A stretch of 64,000 bases of DNA from Beta vulgaris subsp. vulgaris (taxonomy: Eukaryota > Streptophyta > Magnoliopsida > Caryophyllales > Amaranthaceae), in contig NC_079205.1 of the NCBI RefSeq assembly GCF_026745355.1, positions 33,487,447 to 33,551,446 on the forward strand, read 5' to 3'. The position numbers and the translations under genes were made by a program. Below are positions 58,143 to 64,000 of this stretch, one piece after another (within the stretch, counting starts at the first letter, position 1; each line of letters starts with the position of its first letter). A model generated the notes under the pieces. It was not told the DNA's origin, ran no database searches, and saw nothing but the letters and a program-made list of their open reading frames with translations.

Positions 58143-58620
58143 GGTCTAGTATGCATTATATGTAAACCCTAGCAGTCTTCGGACTATAAAAGTCAGTCTT
58201 AGGACTATAAAAGAAAGTCTACGGGCTATAAAGCCAGTCTTTAATTTGGGCTATAAAAGTCAGTCTTTGGACTATAAAAGTCAATCTTAGGGCTGTAAAG
58301 TCCGTCTTCAGACTATAAAAGTCAGTCTACGGACTATAAAAGCTCGGTCTTAGGACTATAAAGTCAGTCTACAAACTATAAGAGCTCAGTCTACGGACTA
58401 TAAAAGCTTAGTCTTAGGACTATAAAGTTAGTCTACAGACTATAAAAGCTCAGTCTTAGGACTATAAAATCAGTCTTAGGACTATAAAAGCTCAGTCTTA
58501 CGACTATAAAGTTTCGCTAGGTCTATCTGCATTATATGTAAACCCTAGTCTGTACACGAGCTATAAAAGTAAAGTCTACGGACTATAAAAGTCAAGTCTA
58601 CGGACTATAAAAGTCATCCC
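58143..58620 (+). repeat. Tandem array of about 19 GGACTATAAAAG units
   Basis: The core GGACTATAAAAG (with variants GGGCTATAAAG, AGACTATAAAAG) recurs about every 20-25 bp, with AGTCTTA or AGTCTACG between. The array is also inside a larger duplication: TGCATTATATGTAAACCCTA occurs near 58152 and again near 58532. It is degenerate and non-coding. Confidence 0.9.
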
Positions 58621-58679
58621 CTAAGTCTAATCAAGTCCAATTTCGAACCATATAGGGTGAAGTCCAAACCATTAATTCT

Positions 58680-58985
58680 AACGAAGCTAGCACACTTTAA
58701 GTCCATAACGACAACTTGACCTAACAAAGCTAGTCTCTCTGTAAGTCTATAACGACACCCTTTAATTCCATAACGGCACCCTATAAGACCATAACGATAC
58801 CCTTTAAGTCCATAACGACACCTTGCTTAGCTTAGCTAGTCACCCTTAAGACCATAACGACACCCTTTAAGTCCATAACGACACCCTATAAGACCATAAC
58901 AACACCCTTTAAGTCCATGACGACACCTTGACCTAGCGAAGCTAGTCATCCCCAAGACCATAAAGGCACCTCCGAGTTTAGCGAA
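58680..58985 (+). repeat. Tandem array of about 10 CCATAACGACACC units
   Basis: Units such as CCATAACGACACCCTTTAAG and CCATAACGACACCCTATAAG recur every 20-35 bp, separated in places by a CTTGACCTAGCGAAGCTAGT-like spacer. Confidence 0.85.
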
Positions 58986-60034
58986 GCTACTCCTATCTTA
59001 CATCTATAGCAGCCCATATCTTGAGTCTAGCGGAACTCGTCAACCCTAAGCCCATAATGGTCCAAAATCATCGAGTTTGGCGAAGCCAATCACCCATAAG
59101 TCCATAAGCAATTCATTAATTCTAGTGAAACTAGCTTAAAAGCCCAGTCATTCAGTCCATTTTTGCTTGCATAGTCCAGTCCAGTCCAGTTCACATATGC
59201 ATATGCATATAGTTAGGCCCATGTCGCCATCATAACCATAATCATACCCATTTCTAATTGTTTCCCATTTTCACTTTCAACTTCATTTCTCATCTCTCAT
59301 CTCTCATCTCTCATTTTCATTTCCCACTCTTCCCTTTTACATTCCCATTTCTCATTTATCATCTCTATTTCGAAATTCACCCGAATCTAGTCATGACCGG
59401 TCGAGAGATTACAATTTTGAATACCTAAACAAGGCTAAAAAAAGTTAAGCCTACTCTAAAGCTCATCAAGCGCACTATCACCACACCGACTTCATTTAGA
59501 GTATTGAAGATTACTTTTGGCCATCTTCACAATAGTGGCGCGATCACTTCCATAGGGTCTACCGCCTTCACATTATAGGCGCGATCACTACTATAGAGTC
59601 TACTCTGAACCCTGCACCTAAAAGATGATTCAAAAGGTGCAACCTACATTTCGACTGCGAATTCCAACAGGATAATGAACATCTGATATCTAGTGTCAAA
59701 TACCATCATTGCGCTGCGAAACATGGTCGGTGACAACAAACTTCTAATACTTGCTACAACAAGAATCAACATCACCAATAACCCTTTTGCACAGTACATC
59801 AACAATTCAACAAGCTTAGTCTTTTATTTTTGGTTTCTTAGGACGAGTCAGAGAGTCCTTACCCTAAGTCATTTCTTTCCTTTTCCATCTAGTCTATATC
59901 ACTATAGGACTTCATCTATTATAGCCTTTCCATTTTCATTTTATTGTTATTCTTATTTCTATTTTCATTGCCTTTCATCGTCATTTATGCTTCCAATTCC
60001 ATGATGAAACTTAAATCACCTAATGAACTTGACT
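58986..60034. other. Non-coding sequence flanking a LINE
   Basis: It contains TCTCATCTCTCATC repeats (59285-59320) and a short imperfect duplication around GGCGCGATCACT (59536-59545 and 59578-59590). The frame at 59693-60004 has no recognisable content. Confidence 0.4.
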
Positions 60035-60138
60035 AAAAATAATAAGAAAATATTGAATGGGTTACCTGCCAAGCCTTTTGATGCTAAGAAAGGCTTAAGA
60101 CAAGGGGATCCATCGTCCCCTTTCCTCTTTGCTTTAAG

Positions 60139-61406
60139 GGTGCATTCTCTTCAACTTATTGACCCTGAATTTATTGTACCTTATCTGAACTGAACTTATT
60201 GAACCTGAACTGAACTTATTAGAACTTATTAAACCGGATTGAACCTGATTCAACTTATTGGACCAGATTGCACCTGATTGGAACTTATTGGACCTTATTG
60301 GAACTTATTAACCTTATTGAAACTTATTAGACCTTATTGGCCCTGATTGAACTTATTAGACTTTATTGGACCTGATTGAAACTTATTAGACCTTATTGAA
60401 ACTTATTTGACCTTATTAGACAAAACAATTGACCATTAATAACATAAATATTACCCCTAACGTACATACTACCCCTCAAAATTTATTATGAAGTAATAAT
60501 TATTAAAATTTGTCCTTTAAAAAAAATAATTATTAATAATCTCTCATGATAATGAATTTAACAAAAAAAATTTACTATTTATATATGTGCCTATACATAA
60601 CTTTGACCACTAATATATTTAATACTATTGTTTTGATTTTATAAAGCACTAGTGGAAAATCAAAAATTGATTAACATTTATTGCTAACAAGTTAAAATTG
60701 GCACATATGAAAAACTCTCACCCCACTTTCATTTATGTGAAGGTAGTAGAATGCATCAACTCCTTATCAATCACTCTACATTTATATCTTTCATTGTTAT
60801 TAGTAACGAAAATATGTTATCTCGAGTTATTTAAAGACGAATTGCAAAATATTGTAATTATAATGATTATTATTGTTAACCTTAATTATTTGACCATGAT
60901 TATAATATTATTTAATAATAATATAATCACCTAATAGTAATATGAATAATCAAATAATAGACAACAATACAAATATAATACTATACATTGTGGTACTTTA
61001 ATAAAAAAATTTAATAATAACATAATCAGCTAATAGTAATATAAATAATAAAATAATAAACAATAATACAAATATTTAATAAAATAATAGACACTAATAC
61101 AAGTATAATACTATATAATCATTATGGTACTTTAATTAAAATTCTAATAATAACATAATGGACAATAATACAAATGTTTATTGAACATTGACTATTTGGA
61201 CCTTATTAGACCTTATTGGAACTTATTGGACCTTATTAGACCTGATTGGAACTTATTGCATTTGATTGGAACTTATTGCACCTGATTGGAACTTATTGGA
61301 CCTTATTAGACCTGATTGGAACTTATTGCCCTTATTGGACCTTATTGCAACTTATCTGAACTTATTGGACCTGAAACTTAATTTTTTAAGTTGAGGAGAA
61401 CGCACC
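60139..61406. mobile_element. Unclassified DNA element with direct AACTTATTGGACC arrays
   Basis: Its termini are inverted, GGTGCATTCTCTTCAACTT at the left and (reverse complement) GGTGCGTTCTCCTCAACTT at the right. It has a 5-bp duplication TTAAG (60134-60138, 61407-61411) within the LINE reading frame, which closes exactly without it. Inside each end is an array of AACTTATTGGACC / CCTGATTGG words (60160-60425 and 61195-61375), in the same orientation on both sides. The core is AT-rich without coding. The 5-bp duplication and direct arrays do not fit a standard hAT, CACTA or Stowaway element. Confidence 0.8.
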
Positions 61407-62647
61407 TTAAGTATGGAATACTTAAGTAGATGCTTGGGAGATATGAGTAAAAATCCAGATTTCAACTATCATCCCAAGTATGAAAGGATTAGCCAAACTC
61501 ATTTAATGGTTGCTAATGATCTACTCATGTTTGCTAGAGCAGATCATAGCTCAATAGAGAAGATTATGGCTGCTTTCCACAAATTCTCAAGGGCTTCAGG
61601 GCTTGAAGCTAGCAATGAGAAAACTTGCATTTACTTATGAGGGGTCAACCAGGAAGTAGCAACACAGCTTGCTGAAGTGATTCAAATGCCTATAGGTTTA
61701 CTCCTTTTCAAATACTTAGCGGTGCCTTTGGCTACAAAAAAAACTTTCCTTTTCCCAGTGTAAGCCACTAATAGACATAATTACTTCTAGGGATTAAGGG
61801 TGGATGGTGCATCTTTTGTCTAATGCTGGTAGACTGCAGTTGGAGAAAACTATACTTGGTAGCATGCAGAATTATTGGGGGCAAATTTTTCCTCTCCCTA
61901 AAAAAATTGATTAAAGCTGTGGAAGCCATTTATAGAAAGTTCTTGTGGACTGGTGGACTTGAATCAAGAAAAGCTCTAGTGGCATGGTCCTTCATTTAGC
62001 AACCTAAAATTGCAGCGGGGGTTAAATGTGATCAACATGGTGTTATGGAATAAAGCTGCCTTATTGAAGCAACTTTGGGCTTTATCTTTTAAGCAAGATA
62101 AGTTATGGGTTCGTTGGGTGCATGCATACTATATTAAAAGAGGTAACATTGATACAGTTACTGTTAGTAGTAACACCTCTTGGCTATTGAGAAACATTCT
62201 GGTGTCTAGGGAGCTGCTGGTGAGAATTAGGGGGTGGGAGAATGTGAGTAGCACTCAAGAATTCAGTATTTAAAAAGTTTACAAGATCCTGCAAGAGTCT
62301 TTTGATAGAGTCAGCTGGAAAAGGCTCATCTGTAATAATAAAGCAACTCCTAAAAGCAAATTCACTCTATAGATGGCTTTACTAAACAGATTTGCTACTA
62401 CAGGCAGAATCAGTAAGTGGAACAGAGATTATAGCCTTATGTGTAAGCTGTGTGATGTAAAAGAAGAAAGTGTGCAACACTTATTTTTTGAGTGTGAGTA
62501 TTGTGTGACTATTTGGAAGACAGTGCTGCAGTGCATTGATCTAGCTTCTATCAACATTGCATCCGGTGAACTGAGAAGAGGTATCCAAAAGGCTAGAAGT
62601 AAGAGGAGCAAGGACAGGTTGTATGTGATGTTATTTACTGAGAGCTC

Positions 62648-62912
<265 letters not shown>

Positions 62913-63171
62913 CCATTTGGATTCAGCGTAATAGCAAGTACTTTAGGGACACTTTGCTAAGTCCCCATGCTATAATCAAGGAGGTTAGTTATCTTTAAAG
63001 TAGCTTGTAATTGTAATGAGCTTGAAAGATCTAGGATTCTTTTGATTTAGTTGGTTGTGTGCTGTGGGTGGGTTGGGGCAGTTTGTTGCTCTTCTCACCC
63101 TTAGGTTGTACCCCATTTTTTTGGTTATCAATGACAACTTTGAATTGCCCAAAAAAAATAATAAGAAAATA

Positions 63172-64000
63172 GATATAAAATAAAAGGAGCGAAAAATGAA
63201 AAAAAAATTGACATACTTTGGATCAGACGTTATTCCCCTTATTCCCTCCATCATCCATAGACCATCATTTCCAAGCAAAGCTCCACACATAACCTTCAAA
63301 CCTTCCAATACCCTAAACCAATAACTTGTTAATACATCAAAATAAATAAATGTCGGGCAAAAACAAAAAAAAATGTGAAAAATTCAAAGTGCGAAAGAAT
63401 AAAAAAGCAAAAGCTCAAAAACGTACAAAGCAAAAAGAAAAAAATGACAAAGAGAAAAGCCAAAGGCAAAATAAATAAACAGTTAAGCTAGGGGGCTTGC
63501 AAAAAAGTTCTACCCTTCATTCAAGTCCTTTAACCCCACCAAACCTTAGCCAGCATATACCAAATTCATGATCCTACATTTGCCAAACTAACTAAACCTT
63601 CATCTAAACCTAAAACTTCAAGCCTTAAACCTTTCAAGCTTTCATCAATCGTAACTCCTTTTTCAAGGTATGTCCAAGCCCGCTAGGTAGGGCGGTCTAG
63701 GCAAAAGTTAGGGCACATTAAAAAAATTAAAAAAAAAGTAAAAAAAATCAGATCTTGAACTACGAATAGTGTGATTCCTCAAGGATACGCAAGAATCCTC
63801 ATCTCGATGTCCAACTGCTTCAATAAAATAAATTAGTCATAGTCTAATGATTTGATTTTCTAGAATTCAGGAGCATACTCTTTCTGGATACCGACATAGA
63901 CTCGAGTCTGCACCTAGCCTCGTTAGAGCCTTTTCCCACCTACATTTATATGAGTCATAAATTTAAACCTTTTTATTTTTCAATCCAAGCTCTCCTTTTC
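63172..64000. other. Non-coding sequence, possible Ty3 3' region
   Basis: A- and C-rich words (AAACCTTCA, CAAAGTGCGAAAG) and a segment AGCCCGCTAGGTAGGGCGGT resemble untranslated parts of Athila-like elements. No frame or LTR terminus could be assigned. The small minus-strand frame 62985-63308 is partly LINE tail. Confidence 0.35.

Noticed and set aside
58143..58620. CRISPR-like look: short repeats with variable spacers
   Set aside because: Units and spacers are both degenerate and about 20 bp, the sequence is plant nuclear DNA with no cas genes, and it is a minisatellite.

Overview
The window is plant nuclear DNA, almost certainly from a dicot. It is dominated by plant lineages of LTR retrotransposons (Athila- and Tat-like Ty3, SIRE-like Ty1/copia, a Reina-like chromovirus), L1-type LINEs with a C-terminal RNase H, CACTA and hAT DNA transposons, and one intron-containing plant gene. 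The element families fit Caryophyllales, but that is a weak inference. Base 7 is an N and the window starts inside an LTR.

Layout. (1) 1-11502: an Athila-like element on the minus strand. Its protease is split by a hAT element, which is itself split by a CACTA element. Most of pol is missing, and a piece of RT lies inverted on the plus strand. This Athila sits inside the gag of an older Reina-like element (gag 11503-12059, LTR 12158-12491). (2) 13041-32100: a degraded Tat-like Ty3 element (plus) is interrupted by a SIRE-like copia element (minus, 14681-31777). The SIRE RT is interrupted by a small LTR element with only a gag-like ORF (20140-25929). That ORF is interrupted by a 3.4-kb CACTA (21052-24434) that seems to carry gene-derived exons. 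The 5' LTR end of the SIRE element is rearranged and contains a second copy of its target. (3) 33684-45874: an almost complete L1 LINE (minus) with an 18-bp target-site duplication. It holds a 5.8-kb LTR-like, coding-free insertion and a hAT element. (4) 46338-52367 (minus): the only apparently intact host gene, a glycoside hydrolase family 3 exo-beta-glucanase/beta-glucosidase in nine coding exons, 628 codons, with one GC-AG intron. (5) 53584-64000: LINE remnants, a hAT element with mismatched ends, a Ty3 gag-protease relic, two short-unit tandem arrays, and a 5'-truncated LINE. That LINE contains both an unusual 1.27-kb DNA element and a 265-bp fragment of plastid petA.

Only the GH3 gene is likely to serve the plant directly. 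Everything else is a record of nested insertion whose order can be read from target-site duplications: Reina-like before Athila before hAT before CACTA; Tat before SIRE before small gag element before CACTA; LINE before its LTR and hAT insertions. Exon boundaries and domain calls were made by reading frames by eye; no alignment or database search was run.
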